From: Lasiosphaeris hirsuta | Lineage: Eukaryota > Ascomycota > Sordariomycetes > Sordariales > Lasiosphaeriaceae | Assembly: GCA_030549175.1 (NCBI GenBank) | Contig: JAUKUA010000007.1 | Span: forward strand, 3,410,001 to 3,474,000 | Reading direction: 5' to 3' | Length of the DNA: 64,000 nucleotides | Shown here: in pieces, positions 1 through 11,653 of the stretch | Layout of the letters: each line of letters starts with the position of its first letter | Position numbering within the stretch: the first letter of the stretch is position 1 | The notes under the pieces: model-generated | The model's input: only the letters and a program-made list of their open reading frames with translations | Told to the model about the DNA's origin: nothing | Databases searched by the model: none | Made by a program: the position numbers and the translations under genes

Positions 1-3000
1 CTCTTCCACGCGGCAAAGTCCTCGAGCTGCTTGGCGGCGTGGTACTGCGGTGTACTCTTAGCCGGCTTCCACGCAAGCTTGTCCTTGGGTAGTGTCCCAA
101 GATCGTACACCTTTGCGCCAGCGGCCAGCTTGACAAGCTCGCCAAGAACCACCTTGGCCTCGGACGCCACCATGGCTTTGCGCTGCTCTGCTGGCGGCGT
201 CGGCTTGGTTAGTGGTTCTGCGAGCCAGTCGTAGTTGGGCTGCTCCGTCACCCGTGCGCGGCGGCTGTCCTCGCGCAAGTACCGCACCGCCGATTGTAGG
301 CCCTCGATCTCGGTATTGAGCGCCTCCATCTCTCGGGCCGTGGCAACAGCACGCTCCTGTCGGGCCCGGTTGCCCGCCTCGCCCTCGACACCCTCGGCAC
401 CGCTAGCAACGATGCGGCTATCGCTAGCAATCTTCTTCCATTTATCGCGGTCAGCCTCAAGAGTCTTGAGCTCGCGGTCTTGCTTCTGAATGTCTTCCCT
501 AAGGCTAGTGGCTTCTTGCTTCGCCACTGCAACGAGTGCCTCCAGGTCAACGATGCGGGATGCCTTGGCGTTGGCATCACGCATGCGGGACTCGAGCGTC
601 TCAATCCGAACCTGGGCGGTGCTGAGGCTCTCCTCGCGCACCGCGATAGCACGGCGGGCATCGTTGACAGCATCCTTGAGGCGGCGAAGCTCTTCCTCGG
701 CGTCAACCGGGACTATCTTGAGTGCCTTCAACTCCTGGCTGCGTAGGAGCCAAGGAGCAGCACTTCGGTCGAATTCTTGCGTCTGGGCGAGATCGACGCT
801 GAGTCCTGCAATGTCCGAGATCTGTGAGGTGGCGACGCGGAGCTTGTTCAGGTACGTCGAGAATAGATCCGACTCGCTCGAGTTGAAGGTTGTGTGTGCC
901 AACTTCTGGATGCAGTTTTGCACTTCAGAGTAGGTATACGGTTCCGCCCTCCCCTCCTCGTGGAGGAACTGGTGCAATTCCAGGCCGGTTCTCCGCGCCA
1001 TGTCGACTAGTTCTTCTGTGGCAGACTCGCATAGCTCGAATGCTTCGGCAGTTTCCGGCATGAGAGACAATGATCTCTGCTTCAGGTCCTCCAACGACCG
1101 TACGATCTTACCGGCGATGACCTTGGTGCTCCGTGTTTGACTGATAACAGCCTCAGATTTCTTGGTGAAGTACTGAGACAGCTCATCCTCGTCACCATTC
1201 GGAGGAACAACCCTCTGGACCATGCCCTTCATGGCGGTAAACGTGACGGCGGCAGACTCCAGATGGCTCTGCATAAGCAGAGCCCGCATGTGAATGTCGT
1301 CTGCAAAGCTCTCCAAATCACTGGAAATGTGGACCTCGCCCAGATGCGTCATGAGGGCGATAGTCCGCTGCAGCTCTGCTGAACACTGCTTCTCCTTCAG
1401 GTCGTCGCGCCGCAGGCCCTCGATCCAGCCATTGAGGGCTCTCTCGACGGGCTCCAGCTCGTACAAGGCGCCTTCAAACTTGGCGAATTGCTCCAGGGAA
1501 CAGTGGCTGATAGCATTGACAAAACGGTTACACATGGCATGAACCCAGGTAAGCTTATCGATCGCGACACAGCCCTCGTAAACATCGTCTTCGTGACCTG
1601 GATGCGGCTGGCCATTGACACGCTCTTTGAGGAATTTGCCGAGAAGATCCGCCTTGAAGGCTAGCCTCTTGAACCTGAGTAGCGCTAGGACCGAGTCGCG
1701 GTCAGCCTGGTAGGTATCGGGTAAGAACAGCTTGATGATCTCCAAGTGTTGCAACGCCTCCTCCGCCTCCATGCGCCGCAGCTCCAGGTCAATGGTCTTC
1801 ACCTGAGCCTTGGCAGCCGAGAGGTGCAACTTCTGGTTGAGATCCAACATGGCTCGCGAGCGGCTTTCGAGCTGTTCTGATTCGTTCTCGGTAACGGCGT
1901 GTGATGCTCGCATGTCTTCCAGGTCACTCTGCAAGCTCGTGACCAGTTCCCGGAATCGAGACAAGGTGTACTCCATATCTTCGAGGTTTTCCTTTTGGAT
2001 AGCAGACTGCCGAAGCTGCTCAGAGATAACGGCGTCTCTGATATCAAGCTCTTCCTGCATTTCCCTCTCGTTTTGGACGTGGTTGATCTCCAGCTCGTCG
2101 TTAATTTCCTTCAGGCTCTCAAGATCGTCGATAACGGCCTTGAGTTCCTGGATTTCCTCTGCCTGGTTCATATTCTTTTCGGTCAGAGTCTCAATCAGGT
2201 CCTCGGCCCCCAGAGCATTGTTAAGTTGCTCCCTCAGATCCTCGACGTTGGCTTCTGTCTGCGTCAGTTTCTCCTTGGAAGCGGCGTATTGTTCCTTTAT
2301 CGTGTCAAACTCCCTAAGGTCCTCTTCGAGTACCTTAATTTGTTCTTTCAGTTCCTCTTCTTGTTGCTGGCTAATATCCCGAAGGCGTATCAGAGCTTCG
2401 CGCATTCGCTCATTGTTCCTTTCCATCTGGAGCCAGCCGGTGCTGGCTCGTTCATCAGGCGACATGCCATTTGTAAACTCGGCGTTCTCCTCGCGAAGGA
2501 TGTCAACCTCAAGCTCTAGCTCCTCGGTTTTCTGCTTCAGCGCATCAAGCTCAACCTTAAATACTTCGGCTGTCTCCTCAGCCATTTCGCGATCCAGGGT
2601 AGCGAGCTCCATGGCAGTCTCATGCTCAGCTTGGATATCTTCGACATTGTAAAGTCTGGTTTCGGCCTCCTTTAATTGCCTTTTCAAGTCGATAATCTCC
2701 TGTTGCTGTGGCTGGTACTTAATCTGCAGAGTCTGGATAATTCTCTCAAACTTATCGCGTTCACTCTTGATCCTCTCCAAGCTGTTAAGCTTCTCGCGGT
2801 CTTCAATGCGTTTCTTCTCTAGAACACGAAGCTTGGTCTTGAGGTCTTCAATCTCCTTGTTTGCCGCGGAAGCACTGGCTGGCGGTCGCGGAGGCGCGGT
2901 AACACCTGATGCAGCCTTGGAGTTTGGCTGGGCCGCACCGGCGAGCCTCTCGAGAGCCATGGTTCTGAACTGCACCGGGCTAGTTGGCTGAGGCGACAGG

Positions 3001-3840
3001 ATTTCATCGTCACTACTCTTATTGTGGGGGGAGCCAGCACCCCTCTGACCATTCCTGCCGGAGCCGCTGTCCGGGCCGGATATTGAACCTGAGGACGGAT
3101 TCCTGGCACCACCGACCGGACGGAGTGGTGGGGGCCTTCCCGCCGCTGACAACCTGCCATTGAGCGTCCTACTGACCCCGACGGTTGGCCTAGCCAATAC
3201 AGCCCCGGAGACCTGTCGCTTAGGCACAGGCATCGGTGGCGGGCCCATGGAAGTGCGGCTCACGCCAGTGGCGGAACGAGGCTTCGTGCCAAGCGCGGGC
3301 TTCATATTAGAGGGCGTTCCTGTGCGGGATGTAGCCGCGCTCGATGATGCGGTTTGCAGCTGTTTCGTGGGGGACTTGGTGGGGGACTGATAAACATCAC
3401 ACCGTCAGTCTCAAACCAAGACAAAACTATCAGAGACAACTCACCCTGACCAGACTCGTCGGCCGCGATTTGGGTGTTGGACTCGGGGCGTTCAAGCTCA
3501 TCCGCTTGGCTAGGCTCGGGTCGACAGGGCCAGCTGCACGACCGGACCCCGAGGAAAACATGCTGCTCGGGCGGGACGCGGGTCTCTTGACACCGGCAGG
3601 TTTCGGGGGCGGAGCCTGGGCGATGACGGTGACGGTCGAGGGCCTGACGAACATGCCGTAGCCCATGGGGCAGTCGAAGTAGCGCTCGCCCTGGACGCTG
3701 CCGTCATTCTTGCCCGAGTCGTCGTCGAGCTCGACACCGACCCAGTCGCCGGCCGCAAACGCGGTCTGGCCGACGAAGCGGATGGTGCCATTGCGGCCAT
3801 CGCTCAACTGAATCTTTTGGCCAGCTGCTAGCTCTGACAT
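1..3840 (-). CDS. ro-3: Dynactin large subunit p150Glued (Ro-3), C-terminus cut by window edge
   Basis: Largest subunit of dynactin, the cofactor that links cytoplasmic dynein to cargo and to microtubules; in filamentous fungi it is needed for nuclear movement and hyphal growth. Two exons are visible: 3445-3840 and 1-3386, with a 58-nt intron (GTGAGT...ATCAG, phase 0). The ATG at 3840 gives MSELAAGQKI, followed at once by a CAP-Gly domain (about residues 6-72) with GDWVGVELDD, the GKNDG motif and GYGMFV. A Ser/Pro/Arg-rich basic linker follows to about residue 270, then long heptad-rich coiled coil and the dynactin-specific region. About 1260 residues lie in the window without a stop; Ro-3-type proteins are somewhat longer than 1300, so only the last part is missing. 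An in-frame ATG-less extension runs upstream of 3840, but MSEL fits the family start. It lies downstream of dcl-2 on the same strand, with about 1.15 kb between them. Confidence 0.93.
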
Positions 3841-4997
3841 GATAGGCGCATCATCAACGAGCAGTCTGCTCGGATGTGGGGGGTTTAGCAAAATAAAATC
3901 GAGAGTCGAAAATGAGTTGCAAAGGAGAGGACAGGCGAGCTAGCGAGAGCTCTCCCCGTGTCGTCCACTGTTGTCCAAGACCAGGAGTCGCGACTAGGAG
4001 CACACGCCCCGTGCACGCGATTAGCTGGAAGCTGCGCGACCCCTGCTTCCTGCATATAGTGTGACTTGGGAAGAGGCTCCATGCGCACTGTCTGCAGCTT
4101 CGTGTAAGTCGTCGCAAGGGACGAAGCTGTCAGAAATCAGAAAGTTACGACGATGCATAACCAAACATTGGAAAGAAAAACGATAACTGGATATCATCTT
4201 CCGCCAGTACCAATTTTATGTATTTCCTACTGGTCCGGCCAGGCTCAATCGGTATTCGTGGGTGAAAATACTCTACTTTAGTGTAGTGGCTGCGTCAGCT
4301 CTTTCCCGCCTTGCCACGGCCGCCAGCCCTACGCTACAGCGACCCAGAAACTTACCAGACTCACAACTCCTATCCCTCGGATTTCCCTAGCCTCTCTCGT
4401 GCACTTACTCCTACCTAGACCTCCGTTCGTCGAGTTGCTCTTTCCGGCCCTGTTGCGGCGAGTTGTGGGTCTACTGCGAGTAGAGTAGCTGTTTCTGTTG
4501 CAAGTGCCCGACGATAATTTCGGCTCTGCTGATTCTAAGGCTCAGGGGCTCGAACAGTGCACTCAGCCCCTAGGTTGGGTTAGAAGACGTTGTATTTGAG
4601 GCGACTGGGAAAAGGCCTAAAGAAAATAGAGAATACAGGATTGAAGGCTAAGTCCACTGCGGACTATAAGTTGTCAATGTTAGGCTTTTCTAAACGGCGG
4701 AGGGCGACCAATGTCTCCCAGGTGTTATTTGTTAGTTTGCTGATTATTTACATGAGGTCGCGACCACGAACGACTCCCGAATGCTTAAATGCGCAGGGCT
4801 GGTACGTTGTGACATTCTATCGTTTTCTTGACAGATCACTCATAGCGAAATATTGAAACAATAGATATCACTCACTCCAAAAGTTGCAACCAAGCAGAAC
4901 AAAAACAAGCTTACAAAAGCCTAACCAAAAATTATCCCAAACCCCTGAAATTGATAGCCCCGGTCATCACCTTGTATATAAACCCAACCATATCTTC
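3841..4997. other. Intergenic: ro-3 promoter and leader, dcl-2 3' flank
   Basis: Sequence between the stop of dcl-2 (4998) and the start of ro-3 (3840). It should hold the ro-3 promoter and 5' leader and the dcl-2 3' UTR. One CCTAGG palindrome occurs at 4569-4574. No ORF with a recognisable product and no RNA gene was seen. Confidence 0.6.
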
Positions 4998-7900
4998 TCA
5001 CTGGTGTCTCAATCCCTTCCTCTCCTTCCAAACCCGACATGCCTCTCCCGCAGCCCTCGTTCTAGCCTCCTCCCTCGTGACCCCCCCGCCAACTTCAGCA
5101 AAGACCTCCTCATTCACCATCACCCTGCACCCATACTCCCTCTTCTCCTCAAACTCCGTATTGTCCGCCTGCCAATCCTGATACTCAACAGTCGGCCCCG
5201 CCAGTGTGCTCAGCTCCTCCTTGGGATGCATCACATGCACGTCGTCCCGGACCAGCCTCCTCATCAACGGCATGATGCCGGAGCGTTCGACCAGCTTGAT
5301 GCACTCCTCGATGGAGCCCGAGTCGACCCAGACGGCGCCCAGCACGCTCTCAAAGAGATCCGAGTAGAGCTTCTGGGCCCGCAGCCGCAGGAGGACTGCC
5401 CAGGGGTAGTGGGTGCCGGTCTCGAGGGCCGCGAGAATACCGGCGCGCATTGCGTGGTGGCGCTTCTGCGTGGTCTTCATGGCGAGGCCAAGATCGCCGG
5501 AGGCGTGGCGCATGAAGGACCAGAGGGGGACCTTTGTCTTGGTCAGTTTCAAGGGCACTTTGCACGTCCCAGCTTCCAGCATCCTGCTCTCGGTTTCGTC
5601 TCCCGAGTTCGTGGCGGAGGACGAGGAAGAGTCGTCGCCTCTCCCGCCAACAACTTCGACTCTCTCCTGGGGAATACCCCACTCCATAACCATGAAGGCC
5701 AGAATATCCCCGTTGACAAGAGCTGTCTTTAACAGGTGCATGTCCTTGTTTTTCAGCCGCTTCTCATGGAAGAGTGTCGTGACCACGATATAGTCGAGCA
5801 CAGCATCCCCCAAGAACTCTAGCCGTTCCAAGCAAGGGGTGTCGTCGCTTAGGTACGATCCGTGCGTCAATGCCTCTACGAGCAGCGACTTTTTGTTGAA
5901 TTTGTACCCTATCAGCTCCTCAACAGATTGCATCGTGACAGGTAGCTGAAAATTTGAGCTAGCGCTCTTGTAGAGAATAGCGCGGGTGGTCTCGATGCTG
6001 TCCCACTTGACATCAGGAAGGAAGGTGTTCATGCACTCTAGCGCTCTGGGGATACCGCCAGTGATGTAGAAGACGCCGATCAGAGCCTCAATCACGTCCG
6101 CGAGCGTCTTGACGGGAAGCAACCTGGTTTTCTCCATCTGCTGGAGCGGCGAAACCTCGACGAGATCCTCGACATAGACGGGTTTCCGGACCTTGAACTG
6201 CCGTGTGATTATGTACCTATCCAGGCCGAAATCGACGGCCGCCTGGAAAAGTCTCGAGTTGGCAACGATCTCGTCCTTGTACCTCGAGAGAAATCCCTCG
6301 GGCCATAGCAACTCTTGAATAGAATGTCAGTGGTTTATTAGCTTCCAAGGGGGTAAGAATCTTACTTTTGGCAGAGCAGTTCGCCGTCGTGCAGAACTTC
6401 AGAATCGAATCACCAAGGAACTCTACCCTTTCATAGTCAGTCGGGCCCCTAGCCGAGCTCGCGCTTATAGCCGTGACTAGAAGGGATAAGTCGGTAAAGC
6501 CAGTCTGTTCGAGGACGGTCTGTAGCAGGTCCGAAGCTACCAGATGAGCCTCTAGTGCGTGTGTGATGGCTGGAATAAGCATGCCTATGTGAGGTAAAAC
6601 CGCCGGGGCGCTGTCCACCTTGAGGCAATCTGCGCGAAGGACCCGCGGATACACCCAGCTACTGGCCGATTTATTTTTGGCTTGCTCTGGCGCATAAAAA
6701 AAGCCGGCCTTCTTTGGCCAGTCCCTCACAACGACGTAGGGGATATCTTGCGGTAAACTCTCAAAGCCGGTCTCGCCGTCTTGGTCTTCCCTCCGATAGT
6801 GAAATCGGCGGACCATGTGCTTCGGGGGCTTGCTCGGCAGCCACTCCTGATAATAATACGGGTGACCGCGGTTCGATGGTTCCCTGACGAGGGAGGACGG
6901 CGCAACATTTTGCAAAGACTCAGGGTCAAGCTCCATCGCTCCTGTATCCTGAGCGTTGACGACCAGCCTCGGAGAAATGAGCCGAACGAGGTGTTTTTTC
7001 TCAGCGTTCGTCCATCCATCGCGGTGTCCAAATGCCATAGAAAATATGTCGTGAGTGTGGTCTACCTCACCCCCATCAATTTCATCTCTTGGGGTCGACA
7101 TATGGGTGTCCTGATCCACGGTGACCGTCCACAGCTCGCCAGAGTCCCAAAACAGAGTCAGCGCATCCATGTAGGGAATTGGAACGGGAAGTTCTAGGTC
7201 GACCTTGGCACGCATCGAACCGTCTTGGTTTGAAATCGTTAGACGACGTCGAGACAGATCTGCCTCGGCCCATTTTTGCGCGACATTAATCCAGGGGTTC
7301 TGCTGTTCCTTGACTTTGACAATCCCATTGCGATGCTCAACCTGTCTCAGCAGGTCTGACACCTTTAGTGGCAGGAGATTCTCGTTTATCAGCCCAACTT
7401 CGTAAAGTCTCAAATAGGCTTGGAATGCTGCATCGTTGCAGGCCATGGTCTCCGAGTACCACGAGCGGGAGCTCTCGAAGTGTCTTAGCCCGGGGTCTAG
7501 GGAGGCTGGCAAATGTACAGTAGCCTTGAGGAGTGAGGGGGTTGAAGGCTCTATGGGCTTCCCATCCAATGTCTTGACAACATAATAGGGGCTGTGGTTG
7601 ACGAATTTTCGCGAGGGTAGCGTAGCACAAAAATGACTGAGATGACTCTTTGCATCTTGGATAGTAAGGCGTGCTCCCGTACTTTCAACTTCCAGAGCAG
7701 GGTAGTCTGGGTGTTCACGCTCCTCCAGAGACTGGTGGGCTGCCCTGTCACGATTGTCGTCCTCGTAGCGCCGTTTCATTTCCTCCTCAAGAGCGCGGAA
7801 GTCCACCGCTAACTGAGAAGTCTCGTCCGGCACCATGAGGTACAGCTTTGATACCGACATCCTGGCTCTTCCGCGGCGCTGGATGTAGGACTTGAGAGTC

Positions 7901-9710
7901 TTGGGTTGGTCAAAGCAGATGACAAGGTTGCACTTTGGTACATCGATGCCTTCCTCCAAGACGCTAGTTGCTACCAACAGGTTGAGCCTGCCGCTGCGGA
8001 AGCGCTCAAGGGAGTTGATATCATCCTTTTGAGTCAGGTCTAGAAAGTCTCGTTTTTTTCCTGCCGCATTCGAGTTGCCCACCATGGCCCCAGCTGTATA
8101 TCGATCTTTGGTCAATGGGTGAATGGAGATGAGATGCGCGACAATCGAGGCAGTCACCCTCTCCTTGACGAAAACAATTCCCAGCGAGTTCTCGTGCTGT
8201 TGATTATTGAGGATTTCGATTAAGGAGTGCGTCTTCTTGGCTAAATCGATGGATTCCTCGGAAGGTGGTGATGCGTCGACTTTCTTGTAAGTTTCGCCGA
8301 GATATTTCTTCTCTGCGCTGCTCAAATCGGCAGTCTGCTCGTCGTGTGTGTTGGAGGATGACATTAGTCTAGTGACTACCTTGTGTATGAAGTAGTCGGC
8401 AGCCCATGGACCTATGGTTGCAAGTATCTCCTTGGCTCTGTTGCAAAAGGTCCTCATACTCCTTTGGCAGTTGGTATCGCGCTTCTGAATGACATCGCGC
8501 AATCTAGATATGTTGCGTGTTGTGTTCTTGGCCCGTAGGGATAGCACCAAGGGGTCGCATGTGATGTCAAGCTGGCGGTAGGCATGAAACAAACTGACCA
8601 TGCTTCGGGTCGGGCTGACGGCTGAATCTGAAGACTCTCCATACACGATAGTATGCATTTCGGGTCGGTTGACTTCGGCGAGGAATTCAACTCTGTGTAT
8701 GGTTGGCGTCTTGCAGACAGCGTCCAATGTTGCTTCAAGAACCTCGAGGTCGTCAAGTTTGTTCCTCATCAAAGGACTAGCCGTCAGGCCTAGAATATGG
8801 GGAACGGGCCTGTTCGCGTTTTTGGCAGGCCAATAAAGCTCAGTCATGAGTCTCGCAACAGAGTTGTTTTTGACGCAGTTGTGTGCTATGGTACCTTATG
8901 TTAGTTGTGCCTGAAAGAGAGGGAAATCTCGACAAAAAAACATACCTTCGTCAATGACAATGAGACCGAGGAATTTGAGTGGAACGAACCCGTGAGCGGC
9001 GGCATCAAACAGGATCTGGTAGGTCGATACGACAATTCGGATGCCTCCAAGGATAATATCCCACGTATTCTGGTCAGACCAGGCCTCCACGCTGTCGGCG
9101 CCGCAGATGACTTTGGTTGGAACCCCGGGGATCTGGGTCTTGACCACATCCTTTTGCTGGAGTGCCAGTTCAACTGTGGGAACTAAGAACCATATCCTCT
9201 AGTTCGGGCGGCCTGTTAGCTACTGGGGAATTTTGCCAGGGCTGTCGACTTACCTTGTCGCTCCGCTCCAGCTCTGCTCGAATCCGGAGAATAGCACTGA
9301 ATACTCTAGTTAGTGTTGTCTATGGAGGAATGTGATTATCTTGTTTTTGTGCTTACACCTGAGTCTTACCACTTCCAGTGTCCATCTGTTGGTGACCGAC
9401 CATGTTAGACAACGATAAACATGTTCAGTGGTGGGTGCTTGCCGATTTGGGTGGGGAGATGGCGTACCGCGACAATGGTATTCTGTTTGAGACTTTCGTC
9501 AAGCATTTCTCGTTGGTATGCTCTCGCAGCCATGACTGCCGCCACTACTGGTCCATCGGACTGAGTGCCACCACCGGAGTTGAGCCCCTGGTATGACAGC
9601 TGTTTCTTGATAGAGGCTCGGCGAGGATGGGGTACTTGTTGAGAGACATCCTGGTCCGAATCAGAGGTGACAGAGCTGTCGTCATCGTCGTGGTGCATCT
9701 CGGCGACCAT
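4998..9710 (-). CDS. dcl-2: Dicer-like protein 2 (RNA interference endoribonuclease)
   Basis: Cuts double-stranded RNA into small interfering RNAs for quelling and antiviral silencing. Six exons: 9468-9710, 9357-9385, 9254-9296, 8946-9198, 6366-8885, 4998-6313; 1467 aa, normal for the family. Order seen: acidic N-terminus; P-loop MDTGSGKTQ (82-90); motif Ia LVPTVELALQQ; DEAH (188-191) followed by NC; LGLTASP; motif V LEEGIDVP and motif VI YIQRRGRARM (about 500-532); Dicer dimerisation fold (about 598-625); RNase IIIa with ERVEFLGDS (about 1005) and its D-x2-E pair (about 1102-1105); RNase IIIb with ERLEFLGDA (1192-1199) and SDLFE; a weak C-terminal dsRNA-binding-like end. Both RNase III centres keep their acidic residues, so the enzyme should be active. 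No PAZ domain is obvious, as is usual for fungal DCL-2. ATG 9710 is chosen; a second in-frame ATG lies 12 nt downstream. The RCC1-like gene is divergent, 750 bp away. Confidence 0.95.
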
Positions 9711-10460
9711 CTCGCCGACTTTGATTATTATCAAGAGTCGAGGTTCCGTTTCGTGTCGAGGTGTCGAGCTGCCCGTGAAGGGGGAAGGCGGGGCTGCACT
9801 TATGGTCCCTCGAGGCGCTTGTAGATCCCGTGATACGAGACGGAATCCTGGAAAGCCCAGCTTGGAGGGTAAAAGTCATAAATAACGTTTTCCCAGGGTT
9901 GAGATACGAAACATTTTAAACCCTATTTATTCTGTGGGCTCTATGGCTCTGGAGCGGACGGCTAACTCGGTGAATGTGACGGGAACGGCAACAAGACTAG
10001 AGGTTTCATCCGTAGTATATTGCAGGCAGTCCGCAGCCTTTCCTTTATGAATCTGCAGCGTGAAGGCAGGCTGCCGGGAGGCTTTGCAACGGCTGTGGGC
10101 CTCATTGCTTGCCAGATATGCAGAAAAAAGTAGGCCTCGTTGCTGCCGGTCGACTCAGCCAATGGGCCTACTCGTCGATGTTTAAGAGCTGTGTTGCAGA
10201 TTGGGGATTGGAGAGTGCTCCGCGGCTGCAGCGTCTTTGCGCTGTGGGAGGCCGACTCCCTCTGAACTTGTCCACATGTGGGGTCAGCTCTGGCTCCCCT
10301 TCACCAGTGACAAGCTGCTCCGTGCACTTTTCATCCAATGCCATACTTAGGTACTTGCCATCCGTGTAAGTAAATTGACTGAGATTGGGCAGCTGGGTAT
10401 TGTCCAACAAGGCATTTCTCGAGACACAAATGGTGACAGCGTTTGATCCACCCACCTCAG
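9711..10460. promoter_or_regulatory. Divergent promoter region of dcl-2 and RCC1-like gene
   Basis: 750 bp between the start codons of dcl-2 (minus) and the RCC1-like gene (plus). It must hold both promoters. I could not identify specific factor sites. A minus-strand open frame at about 10168-10455 lacks an ATG at its start and resembles no known protein. Confidence 0.5.
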
Positions 10461-11517
10461 ATGGAACTGCACGCAGCCGGCCTCAACGCTTGGGGTCAAT
10501 TGCACTTTGAGAAGCGCGAGGCCAGCGAAGAGCCATATGACATGTCGACCTTCACTTGTGTGCTAAGCGACGAGGAGATCTTCCATGTGCGGCCCTTCTT
10601 CTCTTACACCGTAGGTGAGTGTAAACACCTCCCGATCAGGGCCATAATGTAAGGATTGGCTAAACAAACCCCAAGTCGACACCAAAACATCCGGCCTTCT
10701 CTCCGCCGGCCTGGTCCCCAAAGAACGACTAGCACTACGCACAGCCATAACAAGAACCGCATACTCCCACTTCGCCGAAGCGCCCAACGGCATCGTCGTC
10801 GGTACGTCGCCCTCCACACCCTTTCATCCCAACTAACAGCCCCCCCCCAGTCCATGACGGTGACCAATCCTTCATCCAACACGCCACCCTCCACTCCCTC
10901 CTCTCCAACACCCCCCCTCCCGCACCTTCCCCAACTTCCCCAACATAGCCCAGCTCGTCTCCTTCGACACAGGCTTCGCAGCCCTGAGCACAACCGGCAC
11001 CGTCTACACCTGGGGCGACGAGCGCTACCCCGCCTGTCTGGGCCGTGAGCCCACGGCAGAAAGCCCAGCGGGTTCCCCCTCCCCGGTCCCAGACCTCGCC
11101 GATCTCCCCACGGGCCCCATCACCAAGCTCTCCGCCTGCGGCTACCTCTTAGCGGTGCTGACTGCCGGCAATGACCTCTACTGCTGGGGCCATCCCGGGA
11201 GAACTCCGCCCTCCATCCTCTCTCACGTCTCCGTGAGGGAGTCGCCGGGTCCTGTCGTTATTGACGAGTACGACATTGCCGACGTGGCGGTGGGCGAAGC
11301 GCATCTAATTGCTCTGACCACGTCGGGCGAGGTTTTTGTGCTTGGTGATAATACCAATGGTCAACTCGGTCTAGGGCCGCAGGTCACGGCCGCCGCAGGG
11401 TGGACTAGGGTTAGCCTAGATAGCGAAAGCGGGAAGGGGTTGTCAGAGGCGAAGGTAGTTGTGGGGGTGGCGGCGGGACCCCGGAACTCGTTTTTGATCG
11501 TTCAAAATCAAACCTGA
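10461..11517 (+). CDS. RCC1-repeat (alpha-tubulin suppressor-like) protein, apparent frameshift
   Basis: Small beta-propeller protein with RCC1/ATS1-type repeats; molecular role not established here. Exons: 10461-10614, 10676-10801 and 10851-11517. The start MELHAAGLNAWGQLHF is typical of this fungal family, and repeats with TVYTWGDERYPACLG, DLYCWGHPG and EVFVLGDNTNGQLGLG follow. The frame of exon 3 breaks at a run of seven C (10911-10917): upstream codons read HATLHSLLSNT, and the downstream repeat FPNFPNIAQLVSFDTGF is one base out of phase. One additional C would make the whole gene open (about 325 aa). An 89-nt optional intron (10860-10948) would also restore phase, but it would remove residues that look conserved. 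I favour a homopolymer miscall or a recent mutation. It converges on the proteasome gene with a 136-bp gap. Confidence 0.78.
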
Positions 11518-11653
11518 AGATGGGAAAAAGAGAAAGTAGCAGCCTTTCCGATGATTATTCGCTTTCCCGTGCGCGTAATCTATCCTTTTCTACTGTTACA
11601 AAGTCGCCAGGGAACGTTCCGTCACAAACACACCCCTGCTTCTACAGTCCCTC

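Noticed and set aside
10168..10455. Minus-strand frame between dcl-2 and the RCC1-like gene
   Set aside because: Does not begin with ATG, no resemblance to known proteins, and lies in the expected promoter.
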